From contig JBEKCP010000360.1 in the NCBI GenBank assembly GCA_050014815.1, positions 1 to 6,470 of the forward strand: a stretch of 6,470 nt of DNA, written 5' to 3'. Positions 1 through 6,061 of this stretch are shown piece after piece. Source of the DNA: JBEKCP01 sp050014815 (GTDB taxonomy: Bacteria; Planctomycetota; Planctomycetia; Pirellulales; Thermoguttaceae). The notes below the pieces were generated by a model that had not been told where the DNA came from, did no database searches, and worked only from the letters and a program-made list of their open reading frames with translations. The number at the start of each line of letters is the position of its first letter. The first letter of the stretch is position 1. The translations under genes and the position numbers were made by a program.

Positions 1-95
1 GTTTTTTTCGCGGGTTTAGGAGTTTTGAGGCGGCCGTGGGGCTGGGCGTGTTCTGCCACAACTTGATCGTGCTGGCGGACCAAACGTCTGGCTGA
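1..95 (+). CDS. C-terminal end of a probable transposase (partial, runs in from outside the window)
   Basis: An open + strand frame (codons from position 3) enters from the left edge and stops at TGA 93-95. Its last residues include GFRSFEAAVGLGVFCHNLIVLAD, read here as GFRSF followed by the helix EAAVGLGVFCHNLIVLAD. This amphipathic 'xxAxGLGVxxHNLxVLA' ending resembles the final helix of several DDE-type insertion-sequence transposases, as recalled from family knowledge; the catalytic part lies outside the window, so the family cannot be fixed. A one-base change of frame near 84 (continuing as RLAEDGDQKKTD from position 85) keeps a frame open to TAG 301-303, so the original C-terminus may have been longer and the copy may be frameshifted. 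The setting, next to an IS91 remnant and a REP-like repeat, fits a mobile-element tail. It could also be the end of an unrelated protein. Confidence 0.45.
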   Translation, partial: FFRGFRSFEAAVGLGVFCHNLIVLADQTSG

Positions 96-229
96 GGACG
101 GCGACCAGAAAAAAACCGACGTTGGAGATGACAACGTAAGGGAAACTATGCGCCGACAGGCGCGGCGCGCATCGTCTTGCTCGACCGAAGCTGCCCGCCT
201 CGCCCACTTTGACATGCTAAACCCGGCCG

Positions 230-250
230 GGCCGCAAAACGCCAGCGGCC
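230..250. repeat. Small perfect inverted repeat (6-bp stem)
   Basis: GGCCGC at 230-235 pairs with GCGGCC at 245-250 around a 9-base loop. There is no T-run after it on either strand, so it is not a convincing intrinsic terminator. It lies beyond the stop of the transposase tail and could be part of that element's end, or chance in GC-rich DNA. Confidence 0.35.
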
Positions 251-338
251 ACAATTGGGCAAAGTCAAAAAACATACCTTCAGCAACAGAAACTAATGAC
301 TAGCGATGGCCCGGTCCCGAGCCGCCCTCCATAGGCAA

Positions 339-372
339 GGTCGTATATTACCCATTCTCACAATATCGGACC
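339..372. repeat. Imperfect inverted repeat, 11-bp arms
   Basis: GGTCGTATATT (339-349) and AATATCGGACC (362-372) can pair at 9 of 11 positions around a 12-base loop. The AT-rich inner arm stands out from the GC-rich surroundings. It lies about 40 bases before the recognisable part of the IS91-type remnant. Its role is unknown. Confidence 0.35.
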
Positions 373-412
373 TGGCCCCTTTTCTGCCCCTGTTTCTGTT
401 TTCTGGTTCCGC

Positions 413-574
413 GGCCCCAAGCGGAATTTTCAGGTCCTCGACCCCCTGGAGTTCCTGGCCGAGTTCCGGGCACCGTCGCGCAGCGATGGTCGGCACGTCC
501 CGGCCACCGGCTCGCACCTGATCCGCTATTACGGCTGGTACTCGAACAAGGCCCGCGGCATGCGCCGCAAAACG
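413..574 (+). pseudogene. Fragment of an IS91-family (Y2, Transposase_32-like) transposase
   Basis: Read in the frame of codon 416-418, the + strand encodes PKRNFQVLDPLEFLAEF (416-466) and, after a short divergent stretch, GSHLIRYYGWYSNKARGMRRK (509-571), of which LIRYYGWYSNKARGMRRK is the diagnostic part. This pair of blocks, 'NFQxxDPLxFLA' then 'IRYYGxYSNKxRGMR', is the pattern of the C-terminal half of IS91/IS801-type rolling-circle transposases; this is recalled from family knowledge, not searched. The catalytic N-terminal region with the HUH and tyrosine motifs is absent, and the usual Cys-containing C-terminal part after RGMRRK is replaced by a REP-like palindrome. About seven residues between the two blocks (roughly 467-493) look inserted relative to the remembered family spacing. 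No start codon or RBS belongs to it. It is a dead remnant with no expected function. Confidence 0.72.
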
Positions 575-637
575 GGGGACTGTCCCGATCTTCGCGGGGA
601 CCCGGCGCAGCAGGGTGGCGAAAATGGGACTGTCCCC
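574..637. repeat. REP-like double palindrome with two GGGACTGTCCC copies
   Basis: Two identical 11-mers, GGGACTGTCCC at 576-586 and 626-636, lie exactly 50 bases apart. Each is itself a palindrome about a central T. Together with the inner arms TTCGC (591-595) and GCGAA (618-622), and ACCC (600-603) against GGGT (613-616), the whole stretch can fold into one long imperfect hairpin. The design (short GC-rich palindromes, paired into a larger foldback) is that of REP/BIME elements mobilised by RAYT-type tyrosine transposases; the match to a named family is inference. It starts where homology to the IS91-type transposase ends, so it appears to have interrupted or replaced the 3' part of that gene. 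Confidence 0.6.
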
Positions 638-695
638 TTGGGCCGAGTCAAGGCCGCACCATCGCCGACCGGTCAGAGCCCTTCTACAGTCGGGA

Positions 696-719
696 ATGCA
701 CATCACCCGAGATATGCAT
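696..719. promoter_or_regulatory. Imperfect inverted repeat upstream of the -35 (possible operator)
   Basis: ATGCACAT (696-703) and ATATGCAT (712-719) are inverted repeats that match at 7 of 8 positions with an 8-base spacer, giving a 24-bp dyad. It ends 11 bases before the candidate -35 box of the pump operon. TetR-family dimers bind dyads of about this size, but the position upstream of -35 would also suit an activator. It may be chance. Confidence 0.3.
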
Positions 720-730
720 GGAAGGTAGCC

Positions 731-759
731 TAGACACTAAATCGCATGTTTGATATACT
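731..759 (+). promoter_or_regulatory. Sigma70-type promoter of the efflux operon (extended -10)
   Basis: TAGACA (731-736, one mismatch from TTGACA) and TATACT (754-759, one mismatch from TATAAT) are separated by exactly 17 bases, and a TG one base before the -10 (751-752) makes it an extended -10. Transcription would start near 766, about 40 bases before the ATG of the regulator gene. The stretch is clearly more AT-rich than its surroundings. No comparable promoter was seen at the two downstream gene junctions, so this probably drives all three genes. The assignment is by motif only. Confidence 0.65.
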
Positions 760-779
760 TGATTGAAACGTTTATTTCA
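760..779. promoter_or_regulatory. Candidate TetR-type operator over the transcription start
   Basis: The 20-bp stretch has the perfect central palindrome AAACGTTT (766-773) and matching outer arms TGA (760-762) and TCA (777-779); 14 of 20 positions are symmetric, with three unmatched base pairs between the outer arms and the core. It begins directly after the -10 box and covers the expected start site, which is where a TetR-family repressor would block initiation. Autorepression by the protein encoded at 805-1440 is the natural reading, but it is an inference. Confidence 0.45.
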
Positions 780-794
780 CAGCCCCCTGGTACC

Positions 795-798
795 GGAG
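795..798 (+). promoter_or_regulatory. Shine-Dalgarno of the regulator gene (decides its start)
   Basis: GGAG at 795-798 lies six bases before ATG 805. The only longer in-frame alternative, TTG at 763, has no Shine-Dalgarno and would lie at or before the expected transcription start of the promoter at 731-759, so ATG 805 is preferred. Confidence 0.65.
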
Positions 799-804
799 CC
801 GACC

Positions 805-1440
805 ATGTCCCGACGCGCTGCTGGCTTGGAGACGGATGACCGCTTGTTGGCGGCCGCCGGCGAGGTTTTCGCCGAGGTGGGTTACCGCAGCGCGACGTTG
901 CGGGAGATTTGCCGCCGCAGCCAGGCCAATATCGCGGCCGTAAACTACCATTTCCGCGACAAAGAGCACCTCTACGCGGCCGTCCTGGAACAAGCGGTGG
1001 CAGAGGCCGGCGAGGGATTGGCCCGGATCGCCCCCGACCCGGCCGATCCGCCCGAACTGAAACTCCAGCACTTCATTCGCCAGTTCCTGGGGAACCTGCT
1101 GGGGGGAGAACGCCCCGTGCGGTTCCTGCGGCTGATGGCGCACGAATCGATCGAACCGACGTCGGCCTTCGACTGGGTCGTGGAGAAGGCGGCTTCACCG
1201 CTGAAAGAGATGATCGAGGAGATCGTGGCCGAGTTCTTTGGTCCGGGGACCGAGCCGGTGCGGATTCACGACTGCGCGGCCAGCGTGCTGATGCAGTGCG
1301 CCGCGTACTATCACTCCGAGGCCTTCGTCAGGCGGCTGGACCACCTGAACGTCCACGACCCGGCAACGATCGAGCATTTGGCGAACCATATCTATCGGTT
1401 TTCCCTGGGCGGCATCCGGACTTTGGCGAGCGAGGCATGA
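805..1440 (+). CDS. TetR/AcrR-family transcriptional regulator, CecR-like
   Basis: A 211-residue one-component regulator, the usual length for the TetR family. Residues 10-57 form the N-terminal DNA-binding domain: helix 1 contains LLAAAGEVFAEVGY, and the helix-turn-helix follows as TLREICRRSQANIAAVNYHF with the typical family ending NYHFRDKEHLY (residues 47-57). Residues from about 75 onward form the all-helical ligand-binding and dimer domain. Segments such as FLRLMAHESIEPTSAFDWV, and the late YYHSEAFVRR, resemble the C-terminal domain of E. coli CecR (YbiH; TetR_C/DUF1956 type), a group that often controls efflux genes with HlyD-type adaptors. It is the first gene of the operon and its stop overlaps the adaptor start, so it is cotranscribed with the pump it probably represses. 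The likely operators are the dyads at 760-779 and 696-719. The inducer is unknown. Family assignment is firm; the CecR subgroup is less sure. Confidence 0.9.
   Translation: MSRRAAGLETDDRLLAAAGEVFAEVGYRSATLREICRRSQANIAAVNYHFRDKEHLYAAVLEQAVAEAGEGLARIAPDPADPPELKLQHFIRQFLGNLLGGERPVRFLRLMAHESIEPTSAFDWVVEKAASPLKEMIEEIVAEFFGPGTEPVRIHDCAASVLMQCAAYYHSEAFVRRLDHLNVHDPATIEHLANHIYRFSLGGIRTLASEA
1432..1435 (+). promoter_or_regulatory. Shine-Dalgarno choosing between two adaptor starts
   Basis: GAGG at 1432-1435 is one base from ATG 1437 but seven bases from the in-frame ATG at 1443, so by spacing it favours 1443. A weaker GAG at 1428-1430 is six bases from ATG 1437. Both starts encode the same N-terminal membrane anchor and differ by only two residues; ATG 1437 makes the 4-base overlap with the regulator stop that suggests translational coupling. 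Confidence 0.4.
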
Positions 1441-2711
1441 GCATGTCAGGCCTGTCGAAGCGGCGTTGGTTGATCGTGGGGTGCATGGCGGCCCTGACCG
1501 GCGGCGGGCTGGTCGTGGCCCACGGGCGATGGGGAGCCGACCGCCATGCGCCTGCGGCGACGCCGGGCCAGACCGAATACTGGACGGCGATCGGGCCGGC
1601 GGATCTGCCGGCCCGCCAGGCCGCGGCCGGCCACTTCCAGAAGCAAGCGGTGGAGACCGTGCGCACGAAAGCGACCTTGCGGCTCACTGGGAGCCTCGAA
1701 CCCGACGACAAATCGGACGTCGGCAGCAACGCGACGGGGAATGTTCTTAAGACGTGCGTGGAGCGGGGGAGTATCGTCAAGAAGGGCGATCTCGTGGTGC
1801 AGATCGATCCGCGCGACGCCCAGAACGCCTTGGACGAGGGCCGGATGGTCGCCGAGGAGCTCCGCGTGCGCTTGGGGTTGGAGGGGTCGAAGGAGTTCCG
1901 CGTGGACGAGGTCCCCGAGGTGGAAGCGGCCCGGTTGACGATGGATCTGGCGGAAAAGAACAAGGATCGCGCGGAGACGCTCAAAAAGCACGTCGCCATA
2001 GCCATGGCCGACGTCGACCAGGCGCAGGCGGACTATCGCGCGGCCGTCGAGCGTTACCACCTGGCGAAGCTGCAGGCCAGGCAGTTGTATCAGAGTTACC
2101 GCTCGGCGCAAACGCACCTGGTCACGCTGCAGAAGGCGGTGGACGACTGCTCGATCTGCGCGCCGTTCGACGGATGGGTCGCCGCACGGTGCGTGTCGGT
2201 GGGCGAGCGGGTGATCTCCCTGTTCCCGAGCGGCAAGCTGGCCACCGTGTTGCGGATCGATCCCTTGCGGCTGCGGTTGACGGTGTCCCAGCAGGAGACG
2301 GCGCGGATCAAGGTCGGCCAGCAGGTGACGTTCCAGGTCGACGCCCACGCGGGACGGACGTTTATCGGCACGGTGCGGTACATTGCCCCGGCGGTGGACG
2401 CCGAGAACCGGTCGCTGTGCATCGAGGCGGTGGTGCCCAATCCCGGCGCCGTGCTGCGTCCCGGGCTGTTCGTCAGCGCTGAATTGCAATTGGACGAGGA
2501 GCGGACGGAGGTGTTCGTGCCGCGAGTCGCCGTCCGCCAGCGGGGCGACTCGGCGGCCGTGTTCGTCGTCCGCGACCACGTCGTGCGGGAGCAGATCGTT
2601 TCACTGGGCGAGTCCGAGGGCGCTCGGGTGCGCGTCACCATCGGCCTGGCGCCCGGCGACGTGGTGGTCACCACTCCCGAGTCGGTCCGCGACGGAGACG
2701 TCGATCCATGA
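1437..2711 (+). CDS. RND efflux periplasmic adaptor subunit (HlyD/AcrA family, membrane fusion protein)
   Basis: A 424-residue adaptor that would bridge the inner-membrane permease and an outer-membrane TolC-type channel across the periplasm. A positively charged start (KRR, 8-10) and a hydrophobic stretch at about 11-28 form an N-terminal membrane anchor. Then come the first lipoyl (barrel-sandwich) half at about 80-125 (RLTGSLEP... GSIVKKGDLVVQIDP), a long alpha-helical coiled-coil hairpin at about 128-235 rich in Glu, Lys, Gln and Ala, the second lipoyl half with CSICAPFDGWVAARC at 238-252, a beta-barrel at about 265-348, and a membrane-proximal domain to the end (VFVPRVAVRQRG... VTIGLAPGDVVVTTP). 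An in-frame open stretch continues upstream to about 909 inside the regulator gene, but it is an overlap artefact. The start at ATG 1437 overlaps the regulator stop as ATGA; ATG 1443 is the alternative. Odd: four cysteines sit in the lipoyl domain (107, 238, 241, 252). Substrate specificity cannot be read. Confidence 0.93.
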   Translation: MSMSGLSKRRWLIVGCMAALTGGGLVVAHGRWGADRHAPAATPGQTEYWTAIGPADLPARQAAAGHFQKQAVETVRTKATLRLTGSLEPDDKSDVGSNATGNVLKTCVERGSIVKKGDLVVQIDPRDAQNALDEGRMVAEELRVRLGLEGSKEFRVDEVPEVEAARLTMDLAEKNKDRAETLKKHVAIAMADVDQAQADYRAAVERYHLAKLQARQLYQSYRSAQTHLVTLQKAVDDCSICAPFDGWVAARCVSVGERVISLFPSGKLATVLRIDPLRLRLTVSQQETARIKVGQQVTFQVDAHAGRTFIGTVRYIAPAVDAENRSLCIEAVVPNPGAVLRPGLFVSAELQLDEERTEVFVPRVAVRQRGDSAAVFVVRDHVVREQIVSLGESEGARVRVTIGLAPGDVVVTTPESVRDGDVDP

Positions 2712-5700
2712 ATTTCCTCGCGTCGATCTGCATTCGCCGGCCGGTCTTTGCCGTGGTGCTCACGCTCGTGTTCTTTGTCTTCGGGGTCGTGGGCTACCTG
2801 AACCTGGGGTTGGACCGCTTTCCCAAGATCGACTTTCCGATCATCACCGTAACGTGCCGCCTGCCGGGCTCGGCCTCCGAGGAAGTCGAGACCGAGATCA
2901 CGGACAAGATCGAGGAGGCGGTCAATACCACCAGCGGCATCGACGAGTTGCGGAGCGTGTCGTCGGAGGGCATTTCGCAGGTCTTCGTCACGTTCGTTCT
3001 GGAGAAGGACGCCGACGTTGCCGCCCAGGAAGTCCGCGACAAGGTCAACCGCGTGCTGCCCAATCTGCCCAAGGGCATCGAGCAGCCGGTGGTCGAGAAG
3101 TTCGATCCCGATTCGATGCCCGTCCTGACGATCGCCGTTTCGGCGCCCAGGCCGCTGCGGGACCTCACCGAATATGGCGACAAGGTCCTGCGGCGGCAGT
3201 TGGAGTCGTTGGAGGGCGTGGGGCAGGTGATGCTGGTGGGCGGGCAGGCGCGGCAGATCAACGCCGAGTTGGACCCGGTCAAGCTCCGCAGCCATCGCCT
3301 GACGGTCGCCGACGTCGCCCGCGCCCTGGCCTCGCACAACCTGGAAGTGCCCGGCGGCTCGGTCAAGGCGGGCCCCCACGAGCATACGTTGCGGACCCTG
3401 GGCCGCGCCACCAGCGTCGAGCAGCTCGCCGACGTGGCAGTGGCCAATCATGCCGGACACACGATCACGATCGGGCAGCTCGGCACGGTCGAGGACGGGG
3501 CCGAGGAGCTGAAAAGCCTGGCCCGGCTCAACGATACCCCGGCCGTGCTCTTGAACGTCCGCAAGCAGTCGGGCACGAACACGGTCGAGGTGGCCCGGCT
3601 ACTCAAGGAAAAGCTCGCCGACCTCCAGCGCATCGCCCGTGCGGAGTACCGCACCGCGGATTACCACATCACGGTGGTCCGCGACCAGTCGGTCTTCATC
3701 CAGGCGTCGGTCGATACGGTCAAGGAGCACCTGATGCTGGGCAGCGTGCTGGCCGCCGCGGTCATCTTCCTCTTCCTGGCCAACATCCGCACGACGATCA
3801 TCTCGGCGCTGGCGATTCCCACGTCGATCATCTCGGCGTTCGCCGTCGTCTATTACATGAACTTCACGCTCAACAGCATCACGCTCTTGGCGCTGGCGCT
3901 TTCGGTGGGCATCGTGATCGACGACGCGATCGTCGTGCTGGAGAACGTATACCGCTTCATCGAGGAGAAGCACTGCACGCCGCGGGAGGCCGCCTTCGCC
4001 GCCACGCGCGAGATCGGCCTGGCGGTGCTCTCGATCACGCTCTCGCTCATGGCCGTGTTCCTGCCGATCGCTTTCATGGGCGGCATCGTGGGGCGATTCC
4101 TGAAGTCGTTCGGCGTGACCATGGCGGCCACCATCCTGGTGAGCATGATCGTCAGCTTCTCGCTCACTCCGATGCTGGCCGCCCGCTGGCTGCGGCTCGC
4201 GCGGCGCCGCGGGCCCTCGGGCGCCGCCGCCCGCAACGGCAACGGCAAGCCGCCGGCGACCGTGCACGGCCCCGGCGAGGCCGGCTCCCGGCGAGGCTTC
4301 TATCAAGCCATCGAGAACGGCTACTTGTGGCTCCTCCGATTTTCCCTGCGGCGGCGGTGGATCGTCGTGGCGGCGGCCTTCGGCTCGCTGGCCTCGGTGC
4401 CGATCCTGCTGAAATACGTGCCGAAGAACTTCCTGCCGGACGACGACCAGTCGGAATTCGAGGTCAAGGTCCGCGCGCCCGAGGGCACCTCGCTCGAGGC
4501 GACGTTCGTCCTCTTGGACCGCATTTCCCGCGATATCCGCGGCCTCGGCGGCGTCGAGTACACGCTGACCTCGGCGGCCGACAGCGACCAGCGGATCGCC
4601 AACGAGGGGACGGTCTACGTCCGCATGGCGCCGCTCGGGCGGCGGCGGTTCGACCAGCTTGCGATGATGGACTACGTCCGCCGCGAGATCCTGCCGCCCT
4701 ATCGGGCCCAGGACCTGCGGATCAGCGTGACCCCGGCCGCGGTCTTCTCCGGCGGCGGCATGAGCCAGGCCGACGTGCAGTTCATGATCGGCGGCCCCGA
4801 CGTGCAGCTCTTGGACCGCTACGCCCAGAAAGTCATGAAGGACCTCCGCGACGTCCCCGGCGCGGTCGACGTGGATTCGTCGCTGGTCGTGGGCAAGCCG
4901 CAGTACGGCGTCCACCCGGACTTCGCCAAGGCGGACGACCTGGGCGTGTCGACCGCCGACCTGGCCAATACCGTGCGGCTCCTCGTGGCGGGCGACAAGG
5001 TCAGCGATTACAACGAGAAGGGCGAGCAGTACGAGGTACACGTGCGGGCGCCGGCCCAATTCCGCAACCGGCTGGAAGCCTTGAAGACGGTCTCCGTTCC
5101 CTCGTCGAAGTACGGCATCGTCGCCCTGGGCGACGTCGTGCAATTCCGGGAAGGAACCGGCCCGGCCGAAATCCAGCGACTGGGCCGCCGGCGGCAAGTA
5201 ACGCTGAGCGCGAACATGACGCCGGGAACCTCGCAGCAGGCGATCCTCGACGCCATCGAGAAGAGCGTCGCCGGACTCGCCATGGGGCCCGACTACACGA
5301 CCGGACTGCTGGGCAAGTCCAAGGAGATGGCCCGCACCTTCCACAGCTTCTTGATCGTGTTCATCACGGCCGTGCTGTTTGCGTACCTGGTCATCGCGGC
5401 CCAGTTCGAGTCGTGGCTGCACCCGATCACGATCCTGCTTTCGCTGCCCCTGACGCTGCCCTTCGCCTTGATCTCGCTCCTGATCTTCGGGCAGTCGCTG
5501 AACATCTTCTCCCTGTTGGGCGTGCTGGTGCTCTTCGCGGTGGTGAAGAAGAACTCGATTCTGCAGATCGATCACACCAACCAGCTCCGCGCCGCCGGGA
5601 TGCCGCGCGACGAGGCCATCCTGGCGGCCAACCGCGACCGGCTCCGCCCCATTCTGATGACCACCGTGGCCTTCGTAGCCGGCATGATTCCGCTGTTGAT

Positions 5701-5953
5701 CTCCAATCGGGAAGGCGCCGCGGTCAACAAGGCGATCAGCGGGGTGGTGATCGGCGGGCAAACGCTTTCGCTCTTGTTGACGTTGCTGGCCACGCCGGTC
5801 GCCTATTCACTCTTCGACGACCTGGCCCGCGGATTGCAATGGCTGACGGGGACCCCGCAGCATGACGTGGTCGAGTCGATCGAGCCGCCGCCCTCGCCGC
5901 CGCACAGCGGCGTGCCGCACCGGCCCCACGTCCCGTGCCCCGCGGACGGGTGA
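2708..5953 (+). CDS. RND efflux permease, HAE1-like (AcrB/MdtBC-type) inner-membrane transporter
   Basis: A 1081-residue proton-driven exporter, about the family length (AcrB has 1049), with the duplicated RND layout: helix 1 at about 12-30, a large periplasmic porter loop (about 31-340), helices 2-6 (about 341-495), helix 7 at about 551-568, a second porter loop, and helices 8-12 (about 881-1036). Proton-relay residues are present: Asp405-Asp406 in helix 4 (GIVIDDAIVVLEN, matching AcrB Asp407-Asp408), Lys948 in helix 10 (VVKKNSILQ, matching AcrB Lys940) and Arg978 before helix 11 (RLRPILMTT, matching Arg971). The Asp-Asp pair points to organic substrates; metal exporters of the CusA type have only one Asp there. 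GGAG at 2694-2697 lies ten bases before ATG 2708, which overlaps the adaptor stop as ATGA. Odd: an Arg/Gly-rich cytoplasmic linker (about 496-530) and a Pro/His-rich tail (last ~25 residues). No outer-membrane channel gene follows, so it probably borrows a TolC-like protein encoded elsewhere. Confidence 0.96.
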   Translation: MNFLASICIRRPVFAVVLTLVFFVFGVVGYLNLGLDRFPKIDFPIITVTCRLPGSASEEVETEITDKIEEAVNTTSGIDELRSVSSEGISQVFVTFVLEKDADVAAQEVRDKVNRVLPNLPKGIEQPVVEKFDPDSMPVLTIAVSAPRPLRDLTEYGDKVLRRQLESLEGVGQVMLVGGQARQINAELDPVKLRSHRLTVADVARALASHNLEVPGGSVKAGPHEHTLRTLGRATSVEQLADVAVANHAGHTITIGQLGTVEDGAEELKSLARLNDTPAVLLNVRKQSGTNTVEVARLLKEKLADLQRIARAEYRTADYHITVVRDQSVFIQASVDTVKEHLMLGSVLAAAVIFLFLANIRTTIISALAIPTSIISAFAVVYYMNFTLNSITLLALALSVGIVIDDAIVVLENVYRFIEEKHCTPREAAFAATREIGLAVLSITLSLMAVFLPIAFMGGIVGRFLKSFGVTMAATILVSMIVSFSLTPMLAARWLRLARRRGPSGAAARNGNGKPPATVHGPGEAGSRRGFYQAIENGYLWLLRFSLRRRWIVVAAAFGSLASVPILLKYVPKNFLPDDDQSEFEVKVRAPEGTSLEATFVLLDRISRDIRGLGGVEYTLTSAADSDQRIANEGTVYVRMAPLGRRRFDQLAMMDYVRREILPPYRAQDLRISVTPAAVFSGGGMSQADVQFMIGGPDVQLLDRYAQKVMKDLRDVPGAVDVDSSLVVGKPQYGVHPDFAKADDLGVSTADLANTVRLLVAGDKVSDYNEKGEQYEVHVRAPAQFRNRLEALKTVSVPSSKYGIVALGDVVQFREGTGPAEIQRLGRRRQVTLSANMTPGTSQQAILDAIEKSVAGLAMGPDYTTGLLGKSKEMARTFHSFLIVFITAVLFAYLVIAAQFESWLHPITILLSLPLTLPFALISLLIFGQSLNIFSLLGVLVLFAVVKKNSILQIDHTNQLRAAGMPRDEAILAANRDRLRPILMTTVAFVAGMIPLLISNREGAAVNKAISGVVIGGQTLSLLLTLLATPVAYSLFDDLARGLQWLTGTPQHDVVESIEPPPSPPHSGVPHRPHVPCPADG

Positions 5954-6053
5954 TCGCTTCAGGCAGGCAGCCCCGTCAAACCACCGTTCTCTCGGAGCAA
6001 GGCGCCGTCGAGGCCAATTGCAGCGGGCGCCCGTCACTCCCTTGGTCCGAACG
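5954..6053. other. 3' flank of the operon, no gene or clear terminator
   Basis: No coding sequence is supported. There is a perfect 10-bp palindrome CGGGCGCCCG at 6024-6033, without a following T-run. A weak 5-bp stem overlaps the end of the permease gene (CCCGT 5932-5936 with ACGGG 5946-5950), also without a T-run. No intrinsic terminator is visible, so transcription may end by Rho or at the large foldback element just downstream. Confidence 0.45.
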
Positions 6054-6061
6054 GTTTCTTG
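6054..6061 (+). repeat. Left target-site duplication of the MITE-like element
   Basis: GTTTCTTG, directly abutting the left terminal inverted repeat at 6062. The identical 8-mer in the same orientation is at 6192-6199. Confidence 0.7.

Larger units (their letters stand above)
96..412. other. Gene-poor spacer between two transposase remnants
   Basis: No frame in this stretch on either strand looks like a protein of a family I know. The minus-strand open frame covering 293-706 runs antisense through the IS91 remnant and the palindromic repeat and has no recognisable domain. The only structure seen is two short inverted repeats (230-250 and 339-372). The stretch probably consists of the terminal sequences of the left-hand insertion sequence and decayed DNA, but no IS end or target duplication could be located. 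Confidence 0.5.

Noticed and set aside
221..232. Palindrome CCCGGCCGGG as a regulatory site
   Set aside because: Short GC-only palindromes are expected by chance in such GC-rich DNA, and no gene start is nearby.
293..706. A minus-strand 137-residue protein
   Set aside because: It runs antisense across the IS91-type remnant and through the REP-like palindrome, and shows no known motif.
763..804. A longer regulator starting at TTG 763 (14 extra residues)
   Set aside because: It has no Shine-Dalgarno, lies at or before the predicted transcription start, and the family's N-terminal helix starts after ATG 805, which has GGAG six bases upstream.
909..1436. An upstream extension of the adaptor frame inside the regulator gene
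   Set aside because: The extension is Arg/Gly/Pro-rich, has no domain, and overlaps a clear TetR gene; the membrane anchor begins right after ATG 1437/1443.
1470..1484. A lipobox (IVGC at adaptor residues 13-16), making it a lipoprotein
   Set aside because: The hydrophobic stretch before Cys16 is only about four residues and the hydrophobic core continues after it, so an uncleaved membrane anchor fits better.
2096..5761. Long minus-strand open frames antisense to the adaptor and permease
   Set aside because: They are antisense to strongly supported genes, with His/Arg/Asp-rich composition and no recognisable domain.
2383..5865. A very long + strand open frame overlapping the permease in another frame
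   Set aside because: Its translation is Arg/Gly/Pro-rich low-complexity sequence without motifs, which is typical of an alternative frame of a GC-rich gene; the permease frame carries all RND motifs.
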